A DNA stretch of 26,714 bases from Desulfuromusa sp. (GCA_021647765.1 JAKIUD010000045.1:1-26714), one strand, 5' to 3'; numbered from the stretch's first letter, positions 8,179 to 17,342 are shown. Numbers and translations are program-made. The notes: generated from the sequence alone by a model not told the origin.

Positions 8179-9465
8179 ATGGATACCAGTTACCTGCTGA
8201 TTCTTGCTCTGCTGCTTGGTTGTCTCGCTTCGACCATCCCGGTCTTTATGGCGCTGTTTTTTACCGGCACCTTTGGCCTTGTTTACCTTCTTGGGATTGA
8301 TGCACAGATTGTCATCGAAGTTCTCTATCGCAGCATGGATAAATTTGCCCTGGTTGTGGTGATGTTCTTTGTCTTGTGCGGAAACATCATGACCACAGGG
8401 AGTATTGTTGAGAAGTTGATCAGAACTGCCAATGTTTTAGTCGGTTTTCTTCCTGGTGGATTGGCGATGGCTGGAATTCTTGCTTGCGGCTTCTTTGGTG
8501 CAATTTCAGGATCAACTGTTGCGACAGTCGTGGCGATCGGTGGATTCATGATTCCAGCTCTGATGGAGAATGACTACGACGAGCAGTTTTCGGTAGGAAT
8601 CATGACAACAGCTCCGATCCTCGGGGTGGTTATCCCGCCGTCGATTTCGATGATCCTTTATGCCATGGTCAGTAACGATCCTCTGGAGGCACTGTTTTTA
8701 ACCGGATTTGTCCCGGGAATGATGATTATGGTCGCCATGAGTATCTATGCCTATTTTGTCTGTAAGAAAAAAGGGCTGAAAACGATGAACAGACCAAGTC
8801 CGAAGGAAGCTTGGACTGTCATCAGGGAGAGCATCTGGGCACTGTTTCTGCCGGTACTGATCTTTGGTGGTATTTATTCAGGGATGTTCACCGCTAATGA
8901 AGCTGCTGTAGTCGCTTGTTTTTATGCATTTTTTGTCGAAATCTGTATCCACCGTGACATGAAGCTGCTGGATGTGAAGCGGGTGGTTGTTTCATCGGCA
9001 GTCACTTCAGCAACCTTATTGATTATCGTTGCTGGCGCTTCTGTTTTTGGCGAGTATTTGACCTTTGAGCAGATTCCCAACAAGATTGCCACTGCCGTTG
9101 TCAGCAGTATTTCCTCTCCGTGGGTGTTTTTACTGGCGGTCAATATCCTGTTACTGATTATCGGGATGTTTATGGATATTATTTCTGCAACCCTGATTCT
9201 GACCCCGATCTTTTTGCCATTGCTCAGCAAATTTGGTATCAACACCATGCACTTTGGTCTGCTGATGACTATTAATCTGGGCATTGGCTACTGCACCCCG
9301 CCCCTTGGGGTGAGTTTGTATATCTCTGGAGCAACGGTTAACCGTGATCTGCTTTATGTGTCAAGAGCGGTTCTCCCATTTCTCCTGATTCAGGTCGCAA
9401 TTCTGATGGTCTTGACCTTCTGGCCCGATTTGGTTTTATTTTTACCCCGTTGGGTTTACGGTTGA
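8179..9465 (+). CDS. dctM: TRAP transporter large permease subunit DctM
   Basis: About 12-helix inner-membrane permease that carries the substrate across with sodium. Family hallmarks are GFLPGGLAMAGILACGFFGAISGS, where small residues line the translocation path, then GVVIPPSISMILYA (residues ~150) and YCTPPLGVSLYISG near residue 375. The two similar halves are typical of ion-transporter superfamily permeases. Length (428 aa) is standard. GGGAA upstream of the ATG serves as ribosome site. Together with dctQ and the two dctP genes it makes a complete P-P-Q-M system. Confidence 0.95.
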   Translation: MDTSYLLILALLLGCLASTIPVFMALFFTGTFGLVYLLGIDAQIVIEVLYRSMDKFALVVVMFFVLCGNIMTTGSIVEKLIRTANVLVGFLPGGLAMAGILACGFFGAISGSTVATVVAIGGFMIPALMENDYDEQFSVGIMTTAPILGVVIPPSISMILYAMVSNDPLEALFLTGFVPGMMIMVAMSIYAYFVCKKKGLKTMNRPSPKEAWTVIRESIWALFLPVLIFGGIYSGMFTANEAAVVACFYAFFVEICIHRDMKLLDVKRVVVSSAVTSATLLIIVAGASVFGEYLTFEQIPNKIATAVVSSISSPWVFLLAVNILLLIIGMFMDIISATLILTPIFLPLLSKFGINTMHFGLLMTINLGIGYCTPPLGVSLYISGATVNRDLLYVSRAVLPFLLIQVAILMVLTFWPDLVLFLPRWVYG

Positions 9466-9555
9466 TAACTTAGCCATCTAACTACTTTTTGCGAGACCAT
9501 CATGTTTGGTCACCATCTTTCGCAATAAAGTGCTATTTTTATTCAGGAGTTGCCA

Positions 9556-10011
9556 ATGTCAGATAGTCTTCGGGTAGAAAAACGGGAGGAACAGGTCAGT
9601 CTGTTTATGACAGATGGTGTTATCTTCGACGGTCGGGTTCATCTGGCTCAATACGCAATGCTTCATTCGGGGGAACAGACGGTTCTTGATCTGCTGATGG
9701 AAAAAAATCCATTTTTACCAATGCATAGCAGCAGTGGGGAGTTCCATTTGATCCAGAAAAAGCTAATCAGTCATCTACGTTGTGAAATTCTTTTGCAAAA
9801 GGAAATTGAACACACTGAACGGCAGGTAAAAATTAGCTTTCCCGGCAATGAAACCCTCCAGGGAGTCCTTAGGATTGATATGCCAAACCATAGTGTCAGG
9901 TTGACCGATTATATCAATGGCGGCAACGATTTTTTCCCCCTCTTCTCCGGGGGAATTTCCTATCTGGTTAATCGTAGTTTAATCCGGGATATTGTCCTGC
10001 TCAATGGATAA
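9556..10011 (+). CDS. hypothetical protein made of two similar halves
   Basis: I do not recognise a named family with confidence; the pattern resembles uncharacterised DUF6812-like proteins. The 151 residues look like an internal duplication. Half one runs from VSLFMTDG through GRVHLA to VLDLLMEKNPFLPM and IQKKLISHL. Half two runs from VKISFPGN through GVLRIDMP to LTDYINGGNDFFPL and NRSLIRDIVLL. Each half has the order beta-strand, glycine turn, D...(F)F.P, leucine-rich strand. No signal peptide or membrane segment is seen. ATG at 9556 has AGGAG six bases upstream, better than the TTG at 9550. It lies 90 bases after dctM and is followed by a strong terminator, so it may end the transporter transcript. 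Confidence 0.75.
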   Translation: MSDSLRVEKREEQVSLFMTDGVIFDGRVHLAQYAMLHSGEQTVLDLLMEKNPFLPMHSSSGEFHLIQKKLISHLRCEILLQKEIEHTERQVKISFPGNETLQGVLRIDMPNHSVRLTDYINGGNDFFPLFSGGISYLVNRSLIRDIVLLNG

Positions 10012-10026
10012 CCGGCCACGTAAAAA

Positions 10027-10062
10027 ATCAAAAAGCCAGCCTGTTGAGGCTGGCTTTTTGAT
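10027..10062. terminator. bidirectional rho-independent terminator
   Basis: GCCAGCC (10035-10041) pairs with GGCTGGC (10048-10054), flanked by A runs on the left and T runs on the right that extend the pairing. It lies between convergent genes (the duplicated-half protein on plus, the PEGA lipoprotein on minus) and can serve both. Confidence 0.92.
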
Positions 10063-10101
10063 TGCCAGTAAGTCTGCAATCAAAGTTTGACATAGTCCAT
10101 T

Positions 10102-10485
10102 TTAGTCAAGCATTGCTGTCATCTGAGGATTATTCCGCTTCATCACAAACAGGTAACTTTCTTTTAATTTTTTGGTAAAAATAGTTCCAATCCAGAGTGG
10201 GCTCCAGACAACACCAGCCATCAGCCAACGCTTCATGGCTCCAGAGTCCGTTTTGTCAGCTTTAATCGTCAGATCAACTTGTTCATAACCTTGATAGGAA
10301 ATTTGAACCTGGTGCTGACGACCAGTACTGAGAGTATAGTCATATTGAACTGGAGTTGCTCCGATCTCCATTCCGTTAATCGTGACCATAGCTCCCGGAG
10401 GCTCAGATTGGATCAGTGCCTGGTGGGGTGCACATGCGCTGAGAAATGCAACCAGCACAAAAAGGGTGAATAGTTTACTTTTCAT
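10102..10485 (-). CDS. PEGA-domain lipoprotein
   Basis: A 127-residue predicted lipoprotein: signal peptide with lipobox FLSAC, lipidation at Cys18. A PEGA domain follows (residues ~25-72: IQSEPPGAMVTINGMEIGATP, then STGRQHQVQISYQGYEQ). PEGA domains are small beta folds of surface or envelope proteins. The C-terminal part has a hydrophobic stretch (WLMAGVVWSPLWIGTIF) that may sit in the membrane and then a basic tail. AAGGAG precedes the ATG. The gene stands alone between a terminator and the uvrA end. Its job is unknown. Confidence 0.82.
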   Translation of the reverse strand: MKSKLFTLFVLVAFLSACAPHQALIQSEPPGAMVTINGMEIGATPVQYDYTLSTGRQHQVQISYQGYEQVDLTIKADKTDSGAMKRWLMAGVVWSPLWIGTIFTKKLKESYLFVMKRNNPQMTAMLD

Positions 10486-10738
10486 TTGGGTACTCCTTTT
10501 TACTGAACCAACTTACTGGCAATTCCTTATGTTGCAATGCTTGTGCCTTTTATCACGGGCAGTTACGGGTTTTCCTCCCCCGGGACTTATAAAAAATAAG
10601 CTATCTGATATTGAAGGTATAGCTCTTCTCCAATGAATATATATTCTCCTTTCGACATGTTAGAAAAAAGCTTAAGCTCTTATTTTAGCGACATAATTTG
10701 TCTGGATATGCAGATTTTGCGTTGAATAGCAGGGTCGA

Positions 10739-13573
10739 TTATTTCTTTCCCTTTGCTGTATCCAGGTAAGTTTTCAAGAAATTTCCAGTATAGGACTCTG
10801 GTGATTGAGCAACCTGCTCTGGTGTTCCTGCAGCAACGATGTTTCCTCCCAGAGCTCCCCCTTCCGGACCAAGATCAATAATGTAGTCAGCGGTTTTTAT
10901 AACATCAAGGTTGTGTTCAATAACCACCACCGTATTTCCGGTTTCAACCAGCCGATTAAGCACCTCAAGCAGTTTGTGGATATCGGCAAAATGCAACCCG
11001 GTGGTTGGTTCATCTAGGATATAGATGGTCTTTCCGGTTGCTCGCTTACTAAGTTCGCGGGATAGCTTGACCCGCTGTGCTTCGCCACCGGAAAGTGTTG
11101 TAGCGCTTTGTCCCAATTTGATATAGCCGAGACCGACATCGCGCACTGTCTGCAGCTTGCTACTGATCCTGGGAATATTTTCAAGAAAACGGCTGGCCTG
11201 GTTAACCGTCATGTCGAGAACTTCGGCAATACTCTTCCCCTTGTATTTTACTTCCAGCGTCTCGCGATTGTAGCGAGCGCCTTTGCAGACTTCGCATTGA
11301 ACATAAACATCAGGTAAAAAGTGCATTTCAATTTTGATGATGCCGTCGCCGCTACAAGCTTCGCAACGACCACCCTTAACGTTAAAGGAGAATCGTCCCG
11401 GCTTGTAACCGCGAATTTTTGCTTCCGGCAACTGGGCAAACAGATCCCGTATATCGGTAAAAACACCGGTATACGTGGCCGGGTTGGAGCGTGGTGTTCG
11501 TCCGATTGGTGATTGATCAATATCGATGACCTTGTCGAGCAACTCCATTCCACGGATCTCTCTCACCAAACCAGATTTTTCACGCGCGCGGTTCAGCTTT
11601 TGTGCCAGAGCTTTGTAGAGAGTTTCAATAATCAGGGAGGATTTCCCTGATCCGGAGACCCCGGTGATGCAGGTGAGAACCCCAAGGGGGATTTTGACAT
11701 CGATTTCCTGCAGATTATTGGCTCGAGCGCCGATAATTTCCAACCAACGCTTCGTTGAACGGCGCTCCGTCGGAACCGTGATGCACCGTTTACCGGAAAG
11801 AAAATCACCGGTGAGAGAGTCAGGATTTTCCAGAATCTGCTGTGGAGTTCCTTGTGCGACAACCTGGCCGCCATGGATTCCAGCTGCGGGACCCATATCG
11901 ATAACATGGTCGGCGGCAGTAATCGTTTCTTCGTCATGTTCTACCACCAGAACACTATTTCCCAGATCACGCAGCCGCTTCAAAGTGATCAGTAACCGTT
12001 GATTGTCGCGTTGATGCAAGCCAATGGAGGGTTCATCAAGAATATAGAGAACCCCGGTCAAGGAAGAACCGATTTGTGTCGCCAGACGGATCCGTTGCCC
12101 CTCCCCGCCACTCAAGGTTCCGGCGCTCCGACTTAAAGTCAAATAATCAAGGCCGACATGGGAGAGAAAGGAGAGTCGTTCCCGAATCTCGTTGAGAACG
12201 CGTCGAGCGATTTCCATATCTTTGTCAGACAGAACCAGATTGCGAAAGAACGCCTCCGCATCGGCAATTGACATATCGGTCACCTGCTGGATGTTTTTTT
12301 CTCCAACGGTAATATGCAGCGCTTCGGGACGTAATCTACCCCCCTCGCAGGTCGGACAGGGGACGATGCTCATGAACCGTTCCAGATTATCTCTGACTGT
12401 ATCTGAATCGGTTTCATGGTAACGGCGTTGCAGATTGGGAATCACCCCCTCAAAGGGTTTCTCATAGAAATGGCGTCGCTCACCCTGATCATAAAAAAAC
12501 TGCACATTTTCTTCTCCGGAGCCGTAGAGAATAATATTTTGCAGCCGTTCCGGCAGTTTGGCAAAGGGGCTGCGGATATCAAACTGGTAATGGATGGAAA
12601 GGGCTTCAAGTAACGCTTGATAATAGTAACCGGTGCGGCTATCCCAAGGAACAATTGCACCATCGCGTAAAGAAAATTCGGGATTTGGTACCACCTGCTC
12701 GTGATCAAAATACATCTTGGTGCCAAGGCCACTGCAGTCGGGACAGGCACCGTGGGGATTATTAAAGGAAAACATTCGTGGCGAAACTTCTGGATACGAA
12801 AGGCCACAATCGATACAGGCATAGTTTGCCGAAAACAGTTTACTTTCCCCCTCCGGGATTTCAATTCGCACCATTCCATCGGCTAAGCGTAGAGCCGTTT
12901 CGATTGAGTCAGCCAGGCGCGATTCAATTCCATCCTTCATGACCAGACGGTCAACAACAACTTCCAAAGTGTGTTTCTTCTGCTTATCCAGTTTAATTGT
13001 GTCCCCCAGCTCACACATCTCACCGTCCACCCGGATACGGACAAAACCGTCTGCCTGTAACTGAGCTAGCTCTTTTCGATATTCCCCCTTACGACTGCGG
13101 ACAATCGGAGCCATCACCATGAGTCTGGTTTTTTCTGGAAACAACATCACTTGATCGACCATCTGTTCAACCGTCTGTGAACGGATCGGGTTGCCGCAGC
13201 GATGACAGAGGATTTGTCCAACCCGGGCGTAGAGAAGTCGCAAATAATCATAAATTTCAGTGACCGTACCAACCGTTGAGCGGGGATTTTTTGAGGTGGT
13301 TTTCTGTTCAATCGAGATTGCCGGAGAGAGGCCATCAATCTGATCGACATCGGGTTTTTCCATCTGTTCGAGAAATTGACGTGCGTAGGCAGACAGACTT
13401 TCAACGTAGCGACGTTGTCCTTCTGCATAGATGGTGTCAAATGCCAGAGTGCTTTTGCCGGAACCGGAAACCCCGGTGATTACCACCAGCTGATCGCGGG
13501 GGATGTCGATATCAATATTTTTCAGATTATGTTCGCGAGCGCCGCGAATTTTGATTTTATCAATCATAGTCAT
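10739..13573 (-). CDS. uvrA: excinuclease ABC subunit UvrA
   Basis: ATPase that scans DNA for bulky damage and loads UvrB in nucleotide excision repair. Both ABC modules are complete: Walker A GVSGSGKSTLAF near residue 35 and GVSGSGKSSLI near 640, with signatures LSGGEGQR and LSGGEAQR, and Walker B ILDEPSIGLHQRD and ILDEPTTGLHFAD. Zinc-binding cysteine pairs are seen at CHRCG, CIDCG...CPDC and CEACSGDG...CEVC. At 944 residues it matches bacterial UvrA (about 940). The start could be Met1 or Met3 (two codons on); neither has a good ribosome site. No LexA-type operator was recognised upstream. It is the last gene of the minus-strand block that includes mfd, another repair gene. Confidence 0.98.
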   Translation of the reverse strand: MTMIDKIKIRGAREHNLKNIDIDIPRDQLVVITGVSGSGKSTLAFDTIYAEGQRRYVESLSAYARQFLEQMEKPDVDQIDGLSPAISIEQKTTSKNPRSTVGTVTEIYDYLRLLYARVGQILCHRCGNPIRSQTVEQMVDQVMLFPEKTRLMVMAPIVRSRKGEYRKELAQLQADGFVRIRVDGEMCELGDTIKLDKQKKHTLEVVVDRLVMKDGIESRLADSIETALRLADGMVRIEIPEGESKLFSANYACIDCGLSYPEVSPRMFSFNNPHGACPDCSGLGTKMYFDHEQVVPNPEFSLRDGAIVPWDSRTGYYYQALLEALSIHYQFDIRSPFAKLPERLQNIILYGSGEENVQFFYDQGERRHFYEKPFEGVIPNLQRRYHETDSDTVRDNLERFMSIVPCPTCEGGRLRPEALHITVGEKNIQQVTDMSIADAEAFFRNLVLSDKDMEIARRVLNEIRERLSFLSHVGLDYLTLSRSAGTLSGGEGQRIRLATQIGSSLTGVLYILDEPSIGLHQRDNQRLLITLKRLRDLGNSVLVVEHDEETITAADHVIDMGPAAGIHGGQVVAQGTPQQILENPDSLTGDFLSGKRCITVPTERRSTKRWLEIIGARANNLQEIDVKIPLGVLTCITGVSGSGKSSLIIETLYKALAQKLNRAREKSGLVREIRGMELLDKVIDIDQSPIGRTPRSNPATYTGVFTDIRDLFAQLPEAKIRGYKPGRFSFNVKGGRCEACSGDGIIKIEMHFLPDVYVQCEVCKGARYNRETLEVKYKGKSIAEVLDMTVNQASRFLENIPRISSKLQTVRDVGLGYIKLGQSATTLSGGEAQRVKLSRELSKRATGKTIYILDEPTTGLHFADIHKLLEVLNRLVETGNTVVVIEHNLDVIKTADYIIDLGPEGGALGGNIVAAGTPEQVAQSPESYTGNFLKTYLDTAKGKK

Positions 13574-13971
13574 TTCTGTTTTCGATAGTTAATAAGAGAC
13601 AAGAATGTAATTTTTTTAACGGAGAGGCGGAGAGATAGGCTAAGAAAATTATAAAACCAAAATTAGCCACCAAGACGCCAAGGTTCAAAGAAGATCTTTT
13701 AGGGATTAAACCGAATGGCACTAAGTTTAAGCAATTTTGTAGTAATCTCGGGACTGTCCCCAGCTCTATCGGGGGCTGTCCAAAGAGTTTACGAGCCATG
13801 GAACTGTGGCGGTTCGCACCGCAAAAGCCTGGGACAGCCCCCATGCGGGGACAGTCCCGGATTTGCTGCCATCTATCCTTAAACTAGCACTTTTCGGGAT
13901 TAAGCCTTAAAATGTTTTCAGTTTTAAACTCTCATCTGCTTCTCTCCGTCTCAGCGTTGAAGCTTTTATTT
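13574..13971. other. 398-base gap between uvrA and pdxA
   Basis: No gene is visible. The gap contains repeat copy B (13724-13867) flanked by short phrases that look like degenerate intergenic repeats (for example GGAGAGGCGGAGAG near 13621 and CACCAAGACGCCAAGG near 13668). A promoter for uvrA probably lies in the left part, but none could be fixed. Confidence 0.6.
13724..13867 (+). repeat. palindrome-rich intergenic repeat, copy B
   Basis: Same element as copy A, longer because about 22 extra bases (a second GGGGGCTGTCC-type half-site) follow the first GGGACTGTCCC. The right half again folds as GGGACAGCCCCC/GGGGACAGTCCC. Confidence 0.85.
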
Positions 13972-14964
13972 TTACGATGATGCCATCTGTGCCGCCATCT
14001 TCAAAGCAGCAATCAAGCTGGCGGTATTCGCTGTACCCGTTCCGGCTAAATCATAGGCAGTACCGTGATCAACACTGGTTCTGACAATCGGCAATCCCAG
14101 GGTGACATTGACTGCATCATCAAAATGGAGCAATTTGAGGGGGATCAACCCTTGATCGTGGTACATGCAGATTACCGCGTCGTAAGCCCCTTTTGCAGCA
14201 AAATGAAACAACGTATCTGCACTGTGCGGGCCATCGGCAGCAATCCCTTCGGTCTGGGCTGCTGTAATTACCGGGGTGATGATTTTCTCCTCTTCATCAC
14301 CAAACAGACCATGTTCGCTGGCATGGGGGTTCAACGCCAGAACAGCCAGGTGTGGCTGCTGGATGCCAAACTGCTGCCGAAACGCTTTTGCCGTGATTCG
14401 AATTGTCTGCAGAATCTCCTCATGACTCAATTTTGCCGGGACATCCCGGTAGGCGAGGTGGGTGGTCACCAGGCAGACCTTTAAACGCTCACCCGCCAGC
14501 ATCATCACAACCTTCTCAATTCCACACCGTTGCGCAAGCAATTCTGTATGACCGGGAAAATGGTATCCAGCGGCGTTAATCGCAGCCTTGTTGATCGGGC
14601 AAGTCACGATACCAGCGGCAGATTTATCGAGACAGCGGGCGATGGCATATTCAACATAATCTACCATCGCTTTGCCACAGCTAGTATCTGGCTGCCCGTA
14701 GTGAACTGAGGTTAGATCCAGCTCTGAGCAGGAGTGGACTGTCAACCGTTTATCCCCAAAATGAAGCGAATAAAGACCATCTTTCAACTGCTCGGAAGTT
14801 CCTTCCCGAGCAAAGATTTTTCCAGCTCGACAGAGAACACCAACATCCCCAACGATTTGAATAGGTCGATTGATTTGCTCAGATGATTGATCCAGCAGAG
14901 TTTTAATGATTAATTCGGGGCCGATCCCAGTTGGATCGCCCATGGTGAGAAGGAGTGGCTGCAT
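13972..14964 (-). CDS. pdxA: 4-hydroxythreonine-4-phosphate dehydrogenase PdxA
   Basis: Oxidises 4-phosphohydroxy-L-threonine with NAD(P)+ in the DXP-dependent pyridoxal-5'-phosphate pathway; a cytoplasmic homodimer. The family opening LLTMGDPTGIGPELI is present. Metal-binding histidines are found in FPGHTELLAQRCG (near residue 137) and MYHDQGLIPLKLLHF, and SVDHGTAYDLAGTG lies near the C-terminus. Length (330 aa) matches the family. It follows the SurA-like chaperone gene, an order known from other proteobacteria, where surA and pdxA are neighbours. The ribosome site is weak. The related PdxA2 subfamily acts on other substrates, but this copy has the classical motifs. Confidence 0.95.
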   Translation of the reverse strand: MQPLLLTMGDPTGIGPELIIKTLLDQSSEQINRPIQIVGDVGVLCRAGKIFAREGTSEQLKDGLYSLHFGDKRLTVHSCSELDLTSVHYGQPDTSCGKAMVDYVEYAIARCLDKSAAGIVTCPINKAAINAAGYHFPGHTELLAQRCGIEKVVMMLAGERLKVCLVTTHLAYRDVPAKLSHEEILQTIRITAKAFRQQFGIQQPHLAVLALNPHASEHGLFGDEEEKIITPVITAAQTEGIAADGPHSADTLFHFAAKGAYDAVICMYHDQGLIPLKLLHFDDAVNVTLGLPIVRTSVDHGTAYDLAGTGTANTASLIAALKMAAQMASS

Positions 14965-15051
14965 TTTCAGAAATCTCGCTTTTCAATTTGTGTAATGGGG
15001 CAGTATAGCGGAAGTTTGAATAGAGAAACAAGCTCTGGTGTGGAAATGGTT

Positions 15052-15129
15052 TTACGGTTTTGAAACTGCATCGGGTCGCGCCGCAAAAGCCTGGGACAGC
15101 CCCCATACAGGGACAGTCCCGGTTTTGCT
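15052..15129 (+). repeat. palindrome-rich intergenic repeat, copy C (partial)
   Basis: Retains the right two thirds of the element: CGCCGCAAAAGCCTGGGACA, then CCCCCATACAGGGACAGTCCC and the GGTTTTGCT end. The left part is degenerate. It lies between the pdxA start and the SurA-like gene end. Confidence 0.8.
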
Positions 15130-15155
15130 GAATAGTTACGTTTTCCCCCGTGAAG

Positions 15156-16100
15156 TTAAATCCGTATTTCGATGTGAGCGTTGTCGCGCAGCTCTTTTTG
15201 CCATTCTTCAAAACGGGCATCGGTTTTCTCTCGTTTCAGTTTCTCTTCAATTTCACCTTTGACACGGCTAAAGGGATCACTGTCGTCACCGATTCGTTTG
15301 GTTACTTGAAAGATGTGGATCTTCCCATTTATCTCAACTGGCTCACTGACGTCTCCAGGCTCTAGTCCAGCAAGAGCCGACTGCAAGGGCTTCGCCATAT
15401 CTGCTTCGACCAGCTCGCCCATATCGCCGCCGCTGGCAGAGTCGCCTTGAGCTTCAAGCACTTTATTAAACTCTTCTCCATTTAAGAGCAGCTTACGGCT
15501 GGTATCGACCCGCTTATTAAATTCAGCCATTTTCTCTGCCTTGCCAGTGGGGATTTTAAAGCTGATCCGGTTGACTTGGATTTTTGGTTCAACGGTGTAT
15601 TCGTCAATATGTTTGTCAAAGTAGTCTCGAACCTCGCTACTGGTGACCAGAACCTTATAATTGACTTCACGGCTCAATAATTTATAACGGAGAATTTCTT
15701 TTTTGATTTTGTCCCGATATCCTGACATGGTCAGTCCCTGTGCTGTCAGGGCTTTTTCCAGGGTTTCGGCGGTCAATCCATTTTTACGTTGCACATCTTC
15801 AATAGCACTGTTCAATTCTGGATCAGAAACCTTCAGACCCAGCTCTTTAGTTCGCTGCTCCAGGAGTTTGTCATTGATCATTCTGTTGAGAATCTGAACC
15901 TTCATCTGATCGAACTGAGCGGGGGTCAGCTGATTTTTGTTGGGATTTTGCGCCAGAGCAGCAACTACAGCTTTATCCAGTTGAAATGTGCTGATCATTT
16001 CATCATTGACAACAGCGGCAATCTTACTGAGGGTTTTTGCCGTGACTGGTGTGACTGCCAGAAGCAGAGAGAAAAACAGACAAAAAAGAATACGTTTCAT
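15156..16100 (-). CDS. SurA-like periplasmic peptidyl-prolyl isomerase/chaperone
   Basis: Helps outer-membrane proteins fold in the periplasm. Signal peptide ILFCLFFSLLLAVTPVTA (cut near residue 21), then a SurA_N-type chaperone region (KIAAVVNDEMISTFQLDKAV onwards, residues ~25-165). A single parvulin/PPIC domain follows (residues ~175-280, with GGDMGELVEADMAKPLQSAL and EPVEINGKIHIFQV), then a C-terminal helix. E. coli SurA has two parvulin domains and 428 residues. This 314-residue form has one, as is common in delta-type lineages. It lies between the lipoprotein isomerase gene and pdxA, supporting the SurA assignment. Confidence 0.88.
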   Translation of the reverse strand: MKRILFCLFFSLLLAVTPVTAKTLSKIAAVVNDEMISTFQLDKAVVAALAQNPNKNQLTPAQFDQMKVQILNRMINDKLLEQRTKELGLKVSDPELNSAIEDVQRKNGLTAETLEKALTAQGLTMSGYRDKIKKEILRYKLLSREVNYKVLVTSSEVRDYFDKHIDEYTVEPKIQVNRISFKIPTGKAEKMAEFNKRVDTSRKLLLNGEEFNKVLEAQGDSASGGDMGELVEADMAKPLQSALAGLEPGDVSEPVEINGKIHIFQVTKRIGDDSDPFSRVKGEIEEKLKREKTDARFEEWQKELRDNAHIEIRI

Positions 16101-16188
16101 AAAAATAAATCCTTATAGATAAAGAAACTTATTATTTGATTTTTTTATAAAAAATCAGAAGAAGGCCAGAGTATATACATATCAGGAG

Positions 16189-16260
16189 CCTGTCCCGAAG
16201 TTACGAGCCACGAAGAACTGCGGTGGTTCGCACCGCAAAAGTCTGGGACGGCCTCCCTAG
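16189..16260 (+). repeat. palindrome-rich intergenic repeat, copy D (degenerate)
   Basis: Contains TTACGAGCCA, the hairpin CTGCGGTGGTTCGCACCGCA and GTCTGGGACGGCCTCCC, matching the middle of copies A and B. The terminal GGGACAGTCCC half is lost. It sits in the gap between the SurA-like gene and the lipoprotein isomerase gene. Confidence 0.75.
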
Positions 16261-16264
16261 ATTA

Positions 16265-17191
16265 TCACTTTTTAGATTCTGGTTGAAGTAGCTCCCAGTT
16301 GATCCTTGTTACCGTTGTTTTCTTTAAATTCTCCAGCCAGAGATGAAAGGCAACTTCTTCTTTCTGCTGATAGAGTTTTGCCACGATTTCATCTTTAACT
16401 GCTGCGTAGGGGCGCAGCCCCGCTTTGCGTTTTCGTTCAACCAGAAAAAGATGGAAGCCATAAGGACTTTCAACTGGATCGCTGACTTGTCGAACTGGAA
16501 GTTTGAACAACACCTTATCGAATTCAATGGGTAATTGACCAGCAGAAAAATAACCCAGGGCTCCACCATTTTCCCGATCCGGTGACTGTGAGTATTTCCG
16601 CGCCAAGCTGGCAAAATCACCACCACTCTTGAGCAACTTCAGAATTTTAACTGCTTCAGCGCGAGTTTTAAAGAGCATTTGCCGGGCACGTATTTCAACC
16701 GGTCGGCGAAATTCCTCCCGATGGTTTTTATAGTAGCTTTCGGTCTCTTTGTCACTTACCTGCACCTGGGAGACCAGTGCTGCCGCACTCACTTTGGTCG
16801 TTAATAAGTGCAGCTTTAAAGCTGCAATCCAACTCTCCGGGGTATTATCCGTCTGCGCCAGAACTTTGGTGAATTCCTCTTTACTGTAGCCACCACGCAC
16901 CTCCGCCATAGCGGCATCCAGTTCGTCTGGTGTCAGTTGGACATTTAAGCGGCTTGCCTCTCCAAGAATCAACTCGCGCTCAATCAGTTGTTTGAGAAGT
17001 TGCCCTTGGAGCAGTAGCTGTTCTGAATCGGTCAGACCGGAAATGTCGGGGTAGGTGTTCTTCATCTCCCGCTCAAATTGTTGCAGGGTCAATTGCCGTT
17101 GTCCCACTTCCAATAATGGAGGGAGGGGTTGCTGCTCCTGTTGTTGCTGTTGACAGGATAACAGCAACAACAAAACAAACAGGGTCAACAC
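16265..17191 (-). CDS. PpiC-type peptidyl-prolyl isomerase lipoprotein
   Basis: Envelope foldase of the parvulin family. A short signal peptide ends in LLLLLSC, so Cys13 is probably lipidated. It is followed by an unusual glutamine-rich linker (QQQQQEQQ). A SurA_N-like helical region covers residues ~30-150. The PPIC domain covers ~160-260, with IRARQMLFKTRAEA, GGDFASLARKYSQSP, GGALGYFSAGQLP and SDPVESPYGFHLFLVERK. The start appears to be GTG at 17191, with TTG one codon on as an alternative; neither has a strong ribosome site. It lies between mfd and the SurA-like gene on the same strand. Two isomerases in a row suggest related roles in outer-membrane biogenesis. Confidence 0.88.
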   Translation of the reverse strand: MLTLFVLLLLLSCQQQQQEQQPLPPLLEVGQRQLTLQQFEREMKNTYPDISGLTDSEQLLLQGQLLKQLIERELILGEASRLNVQLTPDELDAAMAEVRGGYSKEEFTKVLAQTDNTPESWIAALKLHLLTTKVSAAALVSQVQVSDKETESYYKNHREEFRRPVEIRARQMLFKTRAEAVKILKLLKSGGDFASLARKYSQSPDRENGGALGYFSAGQLPIEFDKVLFKLPVRQVSDPVESPYGFHLFLVERKRKAGLRPYAAVKDEIVAKLYQQKEEVAFHLWLENLKKTTVTRINWELLQPESKK

Positions 17192-17236
17192 TCTGGTTAA
17201 TATAACGGAAAAGATACCAAAATCCTTATATGTCAG

Positions 17237-17283
17237 GCGTTACCATATTTCTCTCTGAATGAAAGGGAGGAATATGGTAACGC
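17237..17283. repeat. perfect 13-base inverted repeat downstream of mfd
   Basis: Arms 17237-17249 (GCGTTACCATATT) and 17271-17283 are exact complements around a 21-base loop. It lies in the 220-base gap between the mfd stop and the lipoprotein gene. No T run follows on the minus strand, so it is a poor intrinsic terminator. It could be a transcript-stabilising hairpin or a binding site. Confidence 0.7.
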
Positions 17284-17328
17284 AAAAATTTCAACCACCA
17301 AGGCGGAGTGTTTTTTCGGGGGCGAAGG

Positions 17329-17342
17329 CATACATATGTATG
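17329..17342. repeat. 14-base perfect palindrome
   Basis: CATACATATGTATG is its own reverse complement. It lies 70 bases after the mfd stop, within a stretch that reads like a piece of an intergenic repeat (AGTCGCAGTAACACCGGAGG follows near 17357). Role unknown. Confidence 0.5.

Noticed and set aside
17237..17283. Intrinsic terminator of mfd
   Set aside because: The loop is 21 bases long and no T run follows on the minus strand.
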